DNA of 64,000 nucleotides, taken from Pseudotabrizicola formosa. Its GTDB lineage: Bacteria; Pseudomonadota; Alphaproteobacteria; Rhodobacterales; Rhodobacteraceae. Every line of letters begins with the position of its first letter. The first letter of the stretch is position 1. The stretch is taken from contig NZ_PJOM01000005.1 of the NCBI RefSeq assembly GCF_002900965.1, positions 124,001 to 188,000 on the forward strand, given 5' to 3'. Positions 9,747-18,409 of the stretch are shown one piece after another. Position numbers and translations under genes: made by a program. The notes under the pieces are model-generated. The model was given only the letters and a program-made list of their open reading frames with translations. It did no database searches and had not been told where the DNA came from.

Positions 9747-10574
9747 TCACGCACCCCGCCGCCCTTCCAGCACCGCCTTGACGACCAGCGCCACCAAGGC
9801 CAGCAGGGTCAGCACCGACGCCGCCGCAAAGGCCCCGGTCGCGTTCAGATCGTTGAACAACAGCTCCACATGCAGGGGCAAAGTATTGGTCTGGCCGCGG
9901 ATATTGCCCGAAACCACCGACACCCCGCCAAACTCCCCCACCGCCCGGGCCGTGCACAGCACAGCCCCATAGAGCAGCGCCCAGCGGATGTTGGGCAGCG
10001 TCACCCGGGCAAACATCTGCCAGCCCGACGCCCCCAGCGTCAGCGCCGCCTGCTCCTGCTCCGACCCCTGCGCCTGCATCAGGGGCAGCACCTCGCGCGC
10101 CACAAACGGCGCGGTCACGAACATCGTCACCAGCACGATCCCGGGCAGCGCGAACATCACCTGCAGGTCATTGGCCTGCATCCACGGCCCCAGGATCCCT
10201 TGCCGCCCATAAAGCAACAGATAACAGATCCCCGCGATGATGGGCGAGATCGAGAAGGGAATCTCGATCGCCGTCACCAAAAGACTGCGCCCCGGAAAGC
10301 GGAACCGCGCCACAGCCCAGGCCGCCGCAATCCCGAAGGCAATGTTTATCGGCACCACGATCAGCGCCACAATACTGGTCAGCCAGATCGCATGCACGGT
10401 GGACGGGTCCATCAGATTGGCCGCATAGACCTGCCAGCCTTCGGCAAAGGCGCGCGCAAAGATATAAATCAGCGGCGCCACCACGATCAGCAGCGTCACC
10501 ACGACCGCCACCCCGATCAACAGGCGCGGCATCATCCGGGTCCGGGTCGGGTCCATCGCAAGCGTCTGCATCAT
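9747..10574 (-). CDS. cysW: sulfate ABC transporter permease CysW
   Basis: Inner-membrane permease of 275 residues for sulfate/thiosulfate uptake. The family signature VAREVLPLMQAQGSEQEQAA with ALTLGASGWQMFARVTLPNI and the following ARAVGEFGGVSVVSGNIRGQT are diagnostic of CysW. The start overlaps the cysT stop by 4 bp. Last gene of cysA-sbp-cysT-cysW. Sulfate assimilation needs sirohaem for sulfite reductase, as does the nitrite reductase encoded nearby. Confidence 0.93.
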   Translation of the reverse strand: MMQTLAMDPTRTRMMPRLLIGVAVVVTLLIVVAPLIYIFARAFAEGWQVYAANLMDPSTVHAIWLTSIVALIVVPINIAFGIAAAWAVARFRFPGRSLLVTAIEIPFSISPIIAGICYLLLYGRQGILGPWMQANDLQVMFALPGIVLVTMFVTAPFVAREVLPLMQAQGSEQEQAALTLGASGWQMFARVTLPNIRWALLYGAVLCTARAVGEFGGVSVVSGNIRGQTNTLPLHVELLFNDLNATGAFAAASVLTLLALVALVVKAVLEGRRGA

Positions 10575-11413
10575 GCCCCCTTGAAGCGCATCGCCCAGGC
10601 CTGCAGCCGGTTCGATACCACCAGCAGCACCAGCGCAAACAGCAGGAGCACCAGCGCAATCGCCGAAGCGCCCTGATAGTCAAACTCTTCCAGCCGGATA
10701 AACGCCAATAGCGCCGCGATTTCCGTCTTCATCGGCAGATTGCCGGCAATGAACACGATGGCCCCGAATTCACCCAAGGATCGGGCGAACGCAATGGTGC
10801 AACCCGCCAGCCATGCTGGCAAGATCTGCGGGAACACCACGCGGGCAAAGATCGCCCCTTCCGACGCGCCCAGCGTGCGCGCGGCCTGCTCATAGGCCGG
10901 GTCCAGATCCTCCAGCACCGGCTGCACCGTGCGCACCACAAAGGGCACCGAGGTAAAGGCCATCGCCAAGGCCACACCCCAGATCGTGTAGACGATGGAA
11001 ATGCCCTGCGGCTCCAGAAACTGGCCAATCCAGCCATTCGCCGAAAACAGCGCCGTCAGCGACAGCCCGGCCACCGCCGTCGGCAAGGCAAAGGGGATGT
11101 CCATCAGCGCGTCCAAGATCCGCTTGCCGGGAAACTCATAGCGCACCAGCACCCAGGCCATCAGCAAACCATAGACCGCGTTGAAAAGGGTCGCGATCAC
11201 CGCAGCGGTGATCGTGACCTGAAACGCTGCCACGGCGCGCGGCGCCGTGACAATGGCCCAGAACCGCGCCGGGCCGATTTCGGCCCCTTTCAAGATCAGC
11301 GCCAGCACCGGGATCAGGATGATCACGGTCAGGTACAGCAGCGTCGTGCCAAGGCTCAGGGTGAACCCCGGCAAGACGCGCTTGGCGCGGACAGGCGCGG
11401 CAGCTTGACTCAT
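10571..11413 (-). CDS. cysT: sulfate ABC transporter permease CysT (CysU)
   Basis: Permease of 280 residues. Motifs include PFALPTAVAGLSLTALF, the coupling-loop segment EQAARTLGASEGAIFARVVFP, and SLGEFGAIVFIAGNLPMKTEI, all typical of CysT. It overlaps both neighbours by 4 bp. It forms the channel with CysW, energised by CysA and fed by the adjacent binding protein. Confidence 0.93.
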   Translation of the reverse strand: MSQAAAPVRAKRVLPGFTLSLGTTLLYLTVIILIPVLALILKGAEIGPARFWAIVTAPRAVAAFQVTITAAVIATLFNAVYGLLMAWVLVRYEFPGKRILDALMDIPFALPTAVAGLSLTALFSANGWIGQFLEPQGISIVYTIWGVALAMAFTSVPFVVRTVQPVLEDLDPAYEQAARTLGASEGAIFARVVFPQILPAWLAGCTIAFARSLGEFGAIVFIAGNLPMKTEIAALLAFIRLEEFDYQGASAIALVLLLFALVLLVVSNRLQAWAMRFKGA

Positions 11414-12411
11414 TGGTTCACAAAGACCTGATCAAGGATCGCGCCATCGGCCAGATGATCCGCCCGCACGGCATCCCAGCCGCCGAACACCTCATCCACC
11501 GTGACCAGCCGCACTTCGGGGAAGTCGCCGGCGTATTTCGCGGCCACATCGGCATCGCTGACCCGGTAGAAGTTCTGCGCCAGAATATCCTGCGCCTCTG
11601 GCGTGTAGAGCCATTCAAGGTAGGCCGTCGCCACCTCGGTCGTGCCCTTCGCTTCGGCGTTTTCGGCCACAACCGCAACCGGGAAGGCCGCGAACAGCGA
11701 CAGCGATGGCGTCACGCGCTCAAACCCCTGCGCCGCGTATTCACGCGCGATGCCGCCGGTCTCGGCCTCGAAGGTCACCAGCACGTCGCCCAGTTCCCGC
11801 TCGGCAAAGGTTTGCGTGGCGGCACGCCCGCCGGTGTCGAACACCGGAACCGAAGACAGGATGGCTTTCACGAATTCCTGCGCCTTTGCGTGGTCGCCGC
11901 CGTTCTGCTCCAGCCCGTAGGCATAGGCCGCAAGATAGGTATAGCGCGCGTTGCCGCTGGTTTTGGGGTTCGGGAAGATCGGGGCCACGTCTTCACGGGC
12001 CAGATCCGACCAGTCGCGGATGTTCTTGGGGTTGCCCGCGCGCACAAGGAAGGCGGGCAGCGAGTAATAGGGCGACGCCCCGTTCGGCAGCGCCTCGCGC
12101 CAGTTTTCGGGCAACAGGCCACCTTCGGCCAGCACGTCGATGTCGGTTTCCTGATTGAAGGTCACCACATCGGCCTGCAAGCCTTCCAGAATGGCGCGGG
12201 CCTGACGCGACGATCCGCCATGGCTTTGGTCAATCGTCAGATCGCGGCCGGTGTCGGCCTTCCACTTGGCGACGAACGCCGGGTTCAGCGCCTCGAACAG
12301 CTCGCGTGCGATGTCGTAGCTGACGTTCAGCAGGCTGTCTTGCGCAGCTGCCGGGGCGGCAACCCCCAAAGTGGCGGCCAGAACGGCGGCCTTGATCAAT
12401 CCGTGTTTCAT
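11410..12411 (-). CDS. sbp: sulfate/thiosulfate-binding periplasmic protein
   Basis: Solute-binding protein of 333 residues with a clear signal peptide (KAAVLAATLGVAAPAAAQ). The mature sequence has LNVSYDIARELFEALNPAF and the sulfate-binding stretch QSHGGSSRQARAILEG, hallmarks of Sbp/CysP. Start at ATG 12411 is set by AAGGAG 8 nt upstream; the frame is open further up, but that sequence lies inside cysA. It overlaps cysA and cysT by 4 bp each. The sequence alone does not decide between Sbp and CysP. Confidence 0.92.
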   Translation of the reverse strand: MKHGLIKAAVLAATLGVAAPAAAQDSLLNVSYDIARELFEALNPAFVAKWKADTGRDLTIDQSHGGSSRQARAILEGLQADVVTFNQETDIDVLAEGGLLPENWREALPNGASPYYSLPAFLVRAGNPKNIRDWSDLAREDVAPIFPNPKTSGNARYTYLAAYAYGLEQNGGDHAKAQEFVKAILSSVPVFDTGGRAATQTFAERELGDVLVTFEAETGGIAREYAAQGFERVTPSLSLFAAFPVAVVAENAEAKGTTEVATAYLEWLYTPEAQDILAQNFYRVSDADVAAKYAGDFPEVRLVTVDEVFGGWDAVRADHLADGAILDQVFVNQ

Positions 12412-13499
12412 CGACGTATCTCCTTGAGAGGGGAAAGCGGCACGGCTGCTTGCGCGATGCCGTCCAATGGGAAAACCGCGCCGGTCAGCGGGCGCAGGCG
12501 GTATGCAGTGCCAAGGGTCAGATCCGGGGCCGAATGGCGCAACAGGTCCACCGGCACCAGGGTGCCATCGGCCTGCCGCAAGGTGGCGCGGATCATCGCG
12601 CCGTTGCTGGCCTTGTGGGTCAGCACCCAAGGGCTGGCAGGGTCGGCGTGCAGCGCAATGGCATCGGGGCGCAGGAACAGCTGTGCCGGGCCGTCGGCCA
12701 TCGCCCGACGCTCCAGCCCGCTGGCGTCCAGCCCCGCAGCCTCGGCCCGGCCACCGCGCAGGGTGACAGGCAGCTCCACCACCGCGCCCATGAAGCGGGC
12801 GACAAAGGGTGAGGCAGGGGAATCGTGGATCTGGTCGGCGGACCCGATCTGCTCGATCCGGCCTTCGCCCATCACCACTACGCGGTCGGCCAGTTCGAAC
12901 GCCTCTTCCTGATCATGCGTCACGAACAGCGTGGTGGACCCGGTTGCCTGATGCACCTCGCGCAGCCAGGCCCGCAGGTCGCGGCGGATGGCGGCATCCA
13001 GCGCGCCAAAGGGTTCGTCCAGCAACAGCACGGCCGGTTCGATGGCAAGGGCGCGCCCCAGCGCCACCCGCTGCCGCTGCCCGCCCGAAAGCTGCGCCGG
13101 AAAGCGGTCAGCCAGCTGCGGGATCTGCAACAGGTCCAGCAGATCATCAACCTTGGCGGCAATCACCGTCTTTGACGGGCGCTCGGCCTTGGGCCGCACG
13201 GTCAGGCCAAAGGCAATGTTGTCGCGCACGGTCATATGCGGAAACAGCGCGTAATGCTGGAACACAAAGCCGATCCGCCGTTTTTGCGCGGGCAGGGGCA
13301 GCCAATCCTGCCCATTGACCACCAGCCCCCCGGCATCGGGCCAGTCCAGCCCCGCAATGATCTTGAGCAGCGTGGTCTTGCCCGACCCCGAAGGACCAAG
13401 CAGCGCCACAAGCTCCCCGTCATTGATCGTCAGATCAATGCCGCGCAGAACAGCGGTCTGGTCAAAGCGCTTGGTCAGCGACGAAATGGCGATTGTCAT
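12408..13499 (-). CDS. cysA: sulfate ABC transporter ATP-binding protein CysA
   Basis: ATPase of 363 residues, matching CysA length. Walker A GPSGSGKTT (about residue 34), Q-loop VFQHYALFPHM, signature [15 protein letters not shown], Walker B LLLDEPFGALDAAIRRDLRAWL and H-loop [15 protein letters not shown] are intact, with a TOBE-like C-terminal domain. First gene of the operon, an order (ATPase first, then binding protein) that differs from the enteric one. Start at ATG 13499; promoter expected in 13500-13722. Confidence 0.92.
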   Translation of the reverse strand: MTIAISSLTKRFDQTAVLRGIDLTINDGELVALLGPSGSGKTTLLKIIAGLDWPDAGGLVVNGQDWLPLPAQKRRIGFVFQHYALFPHMTVRDNIAFGLTVRPKAERPSKTVIAAKVDDLLDLLQIPQLADRFPAQLSGGQRQRVALGRALAIEPAVLLLDEPFGALDAAIRRDLRAWLREVHQATGSTTLFVTHDQEEAFELADRVVVMGEGRIEQIGSADQIHDSPASPFVARFMGAVVELPVTLRGGRAEAAGLDASGLERRAMADGPAQLFLRPDAIALHADPASPWVLTHKASNGAMIRATLRQADGTLVPVDLLRHSAPDLTLGTAYRLRPLTGAVFPLDGIAQAAVPLSPLKEIRR

Positions 13500-13722
13500 G
13501 CGAGTCTTCCTGTGCTCGCGGTGACATGCGCTGATCGCCTGCGCAGTTCAATGGCCGCCCAGGGCGCCCAGCCGTTCCTTTCAGGGAGGATACGGGAACA
13601 ACATTCCGGGCCGGCCATCGCGGCCGCGCTGTCGTTTGCCTGTGCCCCCGTCTTGCAGAACCCTGTGCGCCCGGGCCATGCCCCGCCATGACGCGGTTCT
13701 TTTTAACCCTACAGCGGGCGCG

Positions 13723-14796
13723 TCAGACCTCGACGCTGACCCGCCCGATCGGGTTGGAACAGCAGGCCAGAATGTACCCTTCGGCAATCTCGTCATCCGA
13801 GATCCCGCCATTGTGCACCATATGCACCTCGCCCGCCGTCTTGCGCACCTTGCAGGTGCCGCACAGGCCAAAGGTGCAGCCCGAGGGGATGTTCAGCCCC
13901 GCCTTGCGGGCCACGGCCAGCACCGTGTCGGTTTCCGCGCAGGCGGCGGTAACGCCAGAGCTGGTAAAGGTCACGGCAGCGCGGCTGTCGGCATCGGGCA
14001 CCACATCGGTAATCGGCTCGGCATCGCTTTCCTTGCGCACCGGCGCGCCGAAGCTTTCCTGATGATAGCGCTCCATGTCATAGCCGATCGACACCAGCAT
14101 CTCGCGGACCGATTGCATGAACGGTTCCGGCCCGCAGCAGAACACCTCCCGCTCAAGGTAATCCGGCGCCATCAGGCCCAGCATGATCTGGCTGAGCCGC
14201 CCCTGAAAGCCGTGCCAGGTGCGGAACGGGTCGGGCTCCTCGACCGTGAAGCGCAGTTTCAGCCCCGGCACCCGGTTGGCGAAATTCTCCAGCCGTTCGC
14301 GGAAGATGATCTCGGACGGGCGCTTGGCGGCGTGGACAAAGACGATGTCCGGCATCTCGCCCGAATCCCAGGCCCAGGTCGTCATCGACATCATCGGCGT
14401 GATCCCGGACCCCGCCGAGATGAACAGGTATTTCTGCGCCGGATGGCGATGAAAGCTGAAAATCCCCGATGGCCCGAAGGCCTTGATCCGCATGCCGGGC
14501 TTCAGGTGGTTCAGCATCCAGCGCGTGCCGATCGAGGTCGCCTGCGCCTTCACGGTGACCGAAATCGACAAGGGCCGCGACGGGCTGGAGCTGAGCGTAT
14601 AGGTCCGCTGCACATTGCCACCGGGCACCGGCAAATCCAGCGTCACGAATTGCCCGGGCTGATAGTCGAACCACGCCCCCGATGGCGCGCGGAAGGTAAA
14701 GGTGGCGGTATCGGCGGTGTCGGGGACCACCATGGCGCATTCAAGCGGCTCGGAATCCTGCCACGGCTTTGCCGCCCAGTTCATCTGCTGCGCCAT
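13723..14796 (-). CDS. gbcB: glycine betaine monooxygenase, reductase subunit (GbcB-like)
   Basis: Flavin/iron-sulfur reductase of 357 residues that passes electrons from NAD(P)H to the GbcA oxygenase. In order: FAD-binding barrel with RTYTLSSSPS (about residue 64), NAD-binding GSGITPMMSM (about 127), and a C-terminal plant-type [2Fe-2S] domain with C307-x4-C312-x2-C315 and a fourth cysteine at 345. It follows gbcA by 3 bp. The pair demethylates glycine betaine to dimethylglycine and formaldehyde in Pseudomonas; related pairs act on stachydrine or other betaines, so the substrate is likely but not certain. Confidence 0.85.
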   Translation of the reverse strand: MAQQMNWAAKPWQDSEPLECAMVVPDTADTATFTFRAPSGAWFDYQPGQFVTLDLPVPGGNVQRTYTLSSSPSRPLSISVTVKAQATSIGTRWMLNHLKPGMRIKAFGPSGIFSFHRHPAQKYLFISAGSGITPMMSMTTWAWDSGEMPDIVFVHAAKRPSEIIFRERLENFANRVPGLKLRFTVEEPDPFRTWHGFQGRLSQIMLGLMAPDYLEREVFCCGPEPFMQSVREMLVSIGYDMERYHQESFGAPVRKESDAEPITDVVPDADSRAAVTFTSSGVTAACAETDTVLAVARKAGLNIPSGCTFGLCGTCKVRKTAGEVHMVHNGGISDDEIAEGYILACCSNPIGRVSVEV

Positions 14797-14799
14797 GGT

Positions 14800-16038
14800 C
14801 TATTCCGCCGCCATGCTGGGGGCCGGGGTCAGCTTTTTGGTCATCGACCCACAATACCAGTCGATGAACTGGATCACGCCCTCTTCCTGAATCGGCGAAT
14901 AGGGGCCGGGTTCATAGGCCGGCGACAGAATGCCCTTCTGGTTTTCCTCGACCACCTGCCGGTCCTCGTCATTGGTGGCCAGCCAGACATGGGTCAGGGT
15001 TTCCAGATCGTAATCCTTGCCTTCGACCGCATCCTTGTGAACCAGCCAGGTGGTGGTCACTTGCGTCTCGGTCGGGCTGATCGGCAGCACGCGGAAGGTG
15101 ATGGCATGATCGCCAAGGAAATGGTTCCAGGTGTTGGGGTAGTGATACATGAGCAGGCTGCCCGCATCGTTGAACGGCATCTGGCCCATGCGTTTGGCCA
15201 CCGCGGCCTTGGTGCTCATCGTATAGCTTTCGGCGTTGTTCAGCAGCGGAATGCGCGCCAGCCGCCACTGGAAATCCGGGGCATGCACAAACCGCGACGG
15301 CAGGCCCGCCGCCTCGCAGCGCTCCCAATGCTCCAGAATTTCCGGGCTGGCCGAATGCGGCCCATCCATCGCCCCGATCTTGGGGTTATCCGAGAAGGTG
15401 CGGCATAGCGCCGGGTGCGAGCCACCACAATGATAGCATTCGCGGTTGTTCTCGATCACCAGTTTCCAGTTGCCCTTTTCGACAATGCTGGACGAAAACG
15501 CCACCTTGGTCTCGGCAAGGCCCGAGGGCGCCAGATAGGTCGCGGCGGTGCGGGCCAGATCGGCAATCGCAGGCGGCACTTCGGCCAGACAGATATAGAC
15601 GACGCCGCCCAGATCGACGCAATGCACCTTTTTCAACCCATAGGCGGCGGGGTTGAAATCCTCGCCCATGTCACGCGCCCAGGCCAGCTTGCCATCCAGA
15701 TCATAGGTCCACTGGTGATAAGGGCAGACCAGCTTGGTCACCGTGCCGCTGGTCTTGGCGCACAGGCGCTGGCCGCGATGGCGGCAGACGTTGTGGAAGG
15801 CGCGGATGCGGCCATCGGTGCCGCGCACGATCACCACCGGATAATCGCCCACCTGCAATGTCGCGTAAGATCCGGCCTTTGCCAATTCGCAGGCCGGCAC
15901 GGCGAACAGCCATTCCTTGTACCAGATCTGCTCCAGATCGGTCTGATACACACCCGGATCACAGTAAAGGTCACGCATCAGGGCAAAATTTGCCTTGCGC
16001 GACTGGAGTTCGCGACGGATCTCGTTCTGGTTCAGCAT
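14800..16038 (-). CDS. gbcA: glycine betaine monooxygenase, Rieske oxygenase subunit (GbcA-like)
   Basis: Oxygenase of 412 residues. The Rieske cluster ligands are C85-x-H87 (CRHRG) and C105-x2-H108 (CPYHQW). The mononuclear iron site is visible as NNRECYHCGGSHP with H203 and H208. This CYHCGGSHP signature is typical of the GbcA/stachydrine-demethylase branch rather than classic aromatic dioxygenases. Start at ATG 16038 is preceded by GAGG at a good distance. Co-transcribed with gbcB. No dimethylglycine or sarcosine dehydrogenase is nearby, so the rest of the pathway must lie elsewhere. Confidence 0.86.
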   Translation of the reverse strand: MLNQNEIRRELQSRKANFALMRDLYCDPGVYQTDLEQIWYKEWLFAVPACELAKAGSYATLQVGDYPVVIVRGTDGRIRAFHNVCRHRGQRLCAKTSGTVTKLVCPYHQWTYDLDGKLAWARDMGEDFNPAAYGLKKVHCVDLGGVVYICLAEVPPAIADLARTAATYLAPSGLAETKVAFSSSIVEKGNWKLVIENNRECYHCGGSHPALCRTFSDNPKIGAMDGPHSASPEILEHWERCEAAGLPSRFVHAPDFQWRLARIPLLNNAESYTMSTKAAVAKRMGQMPFNDAGSLLMYHYPNTWNHFLGDHAITFRVLPISPTETQVTTTWLVHKDAVEGKDYDLETLTHVWLATNDEDRQVVEENQKGILSPAYEPGPYSPIQEEGVIQFIDWYCGSMTKKLTPAPSMAAE

Positions 16039-16369
16039 CTGGACCTCGCCCTGCCCAATTCGCCGCTGTCGTCAGCGGCCCCTTAAAGCCGCAGAATATG
16101 CATTTGCAGCATGTGCCCTATCGCGGCGCCGACTTGACGTGATCGCTTTCCGACTTGGCAAAAAACCACAGGTCCGGCGGGCTTTGCTGCACCCGAGGCA
16201 CGGCAGGTGAACAGGGCCCCAGCTTGAGTTCTTTTCGTGCTGAAGTTGTGGGCAGATGTCAGAAATTCAGGGAATTTCCGGGCAGTTTCCGGTCCCGCAG
16301 CGCGGCAGGGCGCAGGTCTTTCGCACCGGCGCTTGCCGCCGCGTTTTCCAAGCTGACGGGGTGATGGTC
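16039..16369. other. divergent intergenic region between gbcA and nasT
   Basis: About 330 bp without a supported gene. It contains a perfect 7-bp hairpin (GCCGCTG/CAGCGGC, 16062-16079) in the gbcA leader and a perfect inverted repeat GAAATTC-AGG-GAATTTC (16262-16278) 92-108 bp upstream of nasT. I found no convincing sigma54 or NtrC consensus. Confidence 0.55.
16262..16278. promoter_or_regulatory. inverted repeat GAAATTC-N3-GAATTTC upstream of nasT
   Basis: Perfect 7-bp arms with a 3-bp spacer, AT-rich in an otherwise GC-rich region, ending 92 bp before the nasT start. It has the size of a dimeric regulator operator; the binder is unknown. Confidence 0.4.
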
Positions 16370-16951
16370 ATGGCACGGCTTTCCATCATTGTGGTCGAGC
16401 GCGACAGGGACCGCGCGCTGCGCATTGTCGATGGTCTTATGGCCTCGGGCGATCATGCGATCACGGTCATTTCCGAAAAAACCGGCCTTGCCCGCAGAAT
16501 CGCCGAGCAAAAGCCCGATATCGTGCTGATCGACGTGGCCGATCCGTCACGCGATGTGCTGGAGGAACTGGCACTGGTCTCGGGCCCGATGGAGCGCCCA
16601 GTGGCGATGTTCGTGGACCGCTCCGATGAACAGCTGACCCGTGCCGCGATCGAGGCCGGGGTCTCGGCCTATGTGGTGGATGGATTGCAGCCAGACCGGA
16701 TCAAGCCGGTGCTGGATGCCGCCATCGCCCGGTTTCACATGTTTCAGAAGATGCGCGCCGAACTGGCCGCCACCAAGGCCGCGCTGGAGGATCGCAAGAT
16801 CATCGACCGCGCCAAGGCCATCCTGATGAAGGCGCGCGGTATTGATGAAGAGGCCGCCTATGCCCTGCTGCGCAAGACCGCGATGGATCAGAAACGCCGT
16901 GTGGCCGACATCGCGCAGCAACTGGTCATGGCGGCAGGATTGCTGACATGA
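16370..16951 (+). CDS. nasT: ANTAR-domain antitermination regulator NasT
   Basis: Response-regulator-like RNA-binding protein of 193 residues. Residues 1-120 form a receiver-like domain (LSIIVVERDRDRALRIV and DIVLIDVADPSRDVLEEL); residues about 130-190 form the ANTAR domain (KIIDRAKAILMKARGIDEEAAYALLRKTAM). In known NasTS systems NasT binds leader RNA hairpins and prevents termination, and is held inactive by NasS until nitrate or nitrite binds NasS. Start at ATG 16370 (MARLS); ATG 16364 is an alternative. It overlaps nasS by 4 bp, and its likely RNA target is the leader at 18231-18349. Confidence 0.9.
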   Translation: MARLSIIVVERDRDRALRIVDGLMASGDHAITVISEKTGLARRIAEQKPDIVLIDVADPSRDVLEELALVSGPMERPVAMFVDRSDEQLTRAAIEAGVSAYVVDGLQPDRIKPVLDAAIARFHMFQKMRAELAATKAALEDRKIIDRAKAILMKARGIDEEAAYALLRKTAMDQKRRVADIAQQLVMAAGLLT

Positions 16952-18123
16952 GCCTGATCCCCCTGCGCCTTGGCTATGTCCCGCTGACCGATGCCGCCCC
17001 CCTGATCATGGCGCAAGAGCTTGGCTTTGCGGCAGAGGAAGGGCTGCACCTCAATATGATCCGGGTGCAAAGCTGGGCGCAAAGCCGGGATCTGCTGGGC
17101 ATGGGCGGCATTGACGCGGCGCATATGCTGGTGCCCTTGCCAATTGCGCAGACGCTGGGCCTTGGCCCCGATTATCCCCGGTTCGATCTGGTGATGATGC
17201 TGTCGGTGGGCGGGCAGGCGATTGCGGTCAGTGCCGCGCTGGCCGATGCAATGCGGGCGCAGGGCCATGGCTTTGGCTTTGACGATCCGGTGGCGGCCCG
17301 CACCGCCTTGGCAAGCGTCGCTGGCGGGCAATTGCGCGTGGGCGTGCCCTTCCCGTTCTCGACGCAGGCCGAACTGGTCCGGCGGTGGCTTGGCGGCACG
17401 GAACTGGCCGCAGGCGTGACCATCCACACGGTCCCCCCGCCGCTGATGGCCGACGCCTTGGCGGCGGGCGAGGTGGATGCCTTCTGCGTGGGCGAGCCCT
17501 GGGCCTCTTATGCCGTGGAAACCGGGGTCGGCGCGCTGTTGCTGGCGGGCCGGGCGATCTGGGCCTCGCCGCCCGAAAAGGGGCTGGTCCTGACCCGTGA
17601 TTTTACCGAAAGCCGCGCGGAGGAAACCGGGCGGCTGATGCGCGCGGTCTGGCGCGCCTGCCGCTGGCTCGACCGGCCCGACAATCGCGGTACGGCGGCC
17701 GAAATCCTATCGCGGCCGGACTACCTGAACCTGTCACCGGAACTGACCGAACGCGGCCTTCTTGGCCGGTTGCACATCAGTGCGGCGGGAGAGGTGCGGC
17801 AGTTTCCCGGCTTTATCCGCTTTCACGAGGGCGGGGCGAATTTCCCGTGGCGCAGTCTGGCGGCGCTGCTGGCGCGGCGGATTGCCGGGCTGCACGGGCT
17901 GGACGTGGCGCGCGCGATGGAACAGGCGACGGAATGCTTCCGCACCGATCTGTACCGCCAGCATCTGCGCAGTGCGGGGGCCGATCTGCCGGGCGCATCG
18001 GCCCGAATTGAAGGCGCTATGGCGCATCCGACCGCTGTTGCGTCAGAGAAGGGCCAGATGATTCTGGCCCCGGATGCGTTTTTTGACGGCGAAACCTACG
18101 ATCCGGCGTTTGCACTGCGCTGA
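16948..18123 (+). CDS. nasS: nitrate/nitrite sensor NasS
   Basis: Protein of 391 residues related to the nitrate-binding protein NrtA but lacking any signal peptide, so it should be cytoplasmic, the defining feature of NasS. Shared motifs with the periplasmic paralogue downstream are GYVPLTDAAPLIMA near the start, VPPPLMADALAAGEVDAFCVGEPW in the middle, and the C-terminal FFDGETYDPA. Paired with nasT by a 4-bp overlap. It is expected to sequester NasT without nitrate and release it on ligand binding. Confidence 0.9.
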   Translation: MSLIPLRLGYVPLTDAAPLIMAQELGFAAEEGLHLNMIRVQSWAQSRDLLGMGGIDAAHMLVPLPIAQTLGLGPDYPRFDLVMMLSVGGQAIAVSAALADAMRAQGHGFGFDDPVAARTALASVAGGQLRVGVPFPFSTQAELVRRWLGGTELAAGVTIHTVPPPLMADALAAGEVDAFCVGEPWASYAVETGVGALLLAGRAIWASPPEKGLVLTRDFTESRAEETGRLMRAVWRACRWLDRPDNRGTAAEILSRPDYLNLSPELTERGLLGRLHISAAGEVRQFPGFIRFHEGGANFPWRSLAALLARRIAGLHGLDVARAMEQATECFRTDLYRQHLRSAGADLPGASARIEGAMAHPTAVASEKGQMILAPDAFFDGETYDPAFALR

Positions 18124-18161
18124 AGGATTCAGCAGACCTAACCGCCTTTGCGCAAATGTCA

Positions 18162-18182
18162 TGCTGCACCTGCGATGCAGCA
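18162..18182 (+). promoter_or_regulatory. first hairpin of the nitrate-operon leader
   Basis: A perfect 7-bp stem TGCTGCA/TGCAGCA encloses a 7-nt loop CCTGCGA. It lies where the first hairpin of an ANTAR target is expected, but the loop is not the consensus hexaloop with A1 and G4, so its role is uncertain. Confidence 0.35.
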
Positions 18183-18230
18183 GCGCAGCGCTTGACCGGC
18201 GAGCCGGAACGGTCGCATGCTGACAAGTAA

Positions 18231-18256
18231 GATCAAAGGCAATGGCGCTTTCGATC
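18231..18256 (+). promoter_or_regulatory. ANTAR-type RNA hairpin (NasT target) in the nrtA leader
   Basis: GATCAAAGGC (18231-18240) pairs with GCTTTCGATC (18247-18256), with one A-C mismatch and one G-U wobble, and encloses the hexaloop AATGGC. The loop has A at position 1 and G at position 4, the conserved signature of ANTAR-binding hairpins. It precedes a terminator and follows nasTS, the exact context for NasT antitermination. Confidence 0.7.
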
Positions 18257-18300
18257 TGACCATCTTCCGCAAAGATGCGGTCCCCCAAAATGGCAACGCG

Positions 18301-18349
18301 GCCACCCGTCCTGACCTCACACCCGAGGCAGTGATCGAGGTGGCTTTTT
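18301..18349 (+). terminator. leader terminator upstream of nrtA
   Basis: GCCACC (18301-18306) pairs with GGTGGC (18339-18344), followed directly by five T. An inner CCTC/GAGG hairpin (18315-18328) sits in the loop. An alternative helix ACCTC (18314-18318) with GAGGT (18337-18341) shares bases with the outer stem, so the two are mutually exclusive. The element ends 60 bp before the nrtA start. Confidence 0.6.
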
Positions 18350-18409
18350 GCCGTTCAGCCCAAGCCCGCCGCGCAGCCGCCGGCCCGGCCTTTGCCAGAG
18401 GACACGCCC

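Noticed and set aside
16039-16369. NtrC or sigma54 promoter upstream of nasT or gbcA
   Set aside because: No TGGCAC-N5-TTGC or GCAC-type dyad matches; only partial resemblance to half-sites.
18183-18230. Second ANTAR hexaloop hairpin between the first hairpin and 18231
   Set aside because: Checked each A-N-N-G hexamer in this stretch; none is flanked by more than two base pairs.
18392-18409. Earlier TTG start for nrtA
   Set aside because: No ribosome-binding site at a suitable distance; ATG 18410 has AGAGGA and gives a normal Tat signal.
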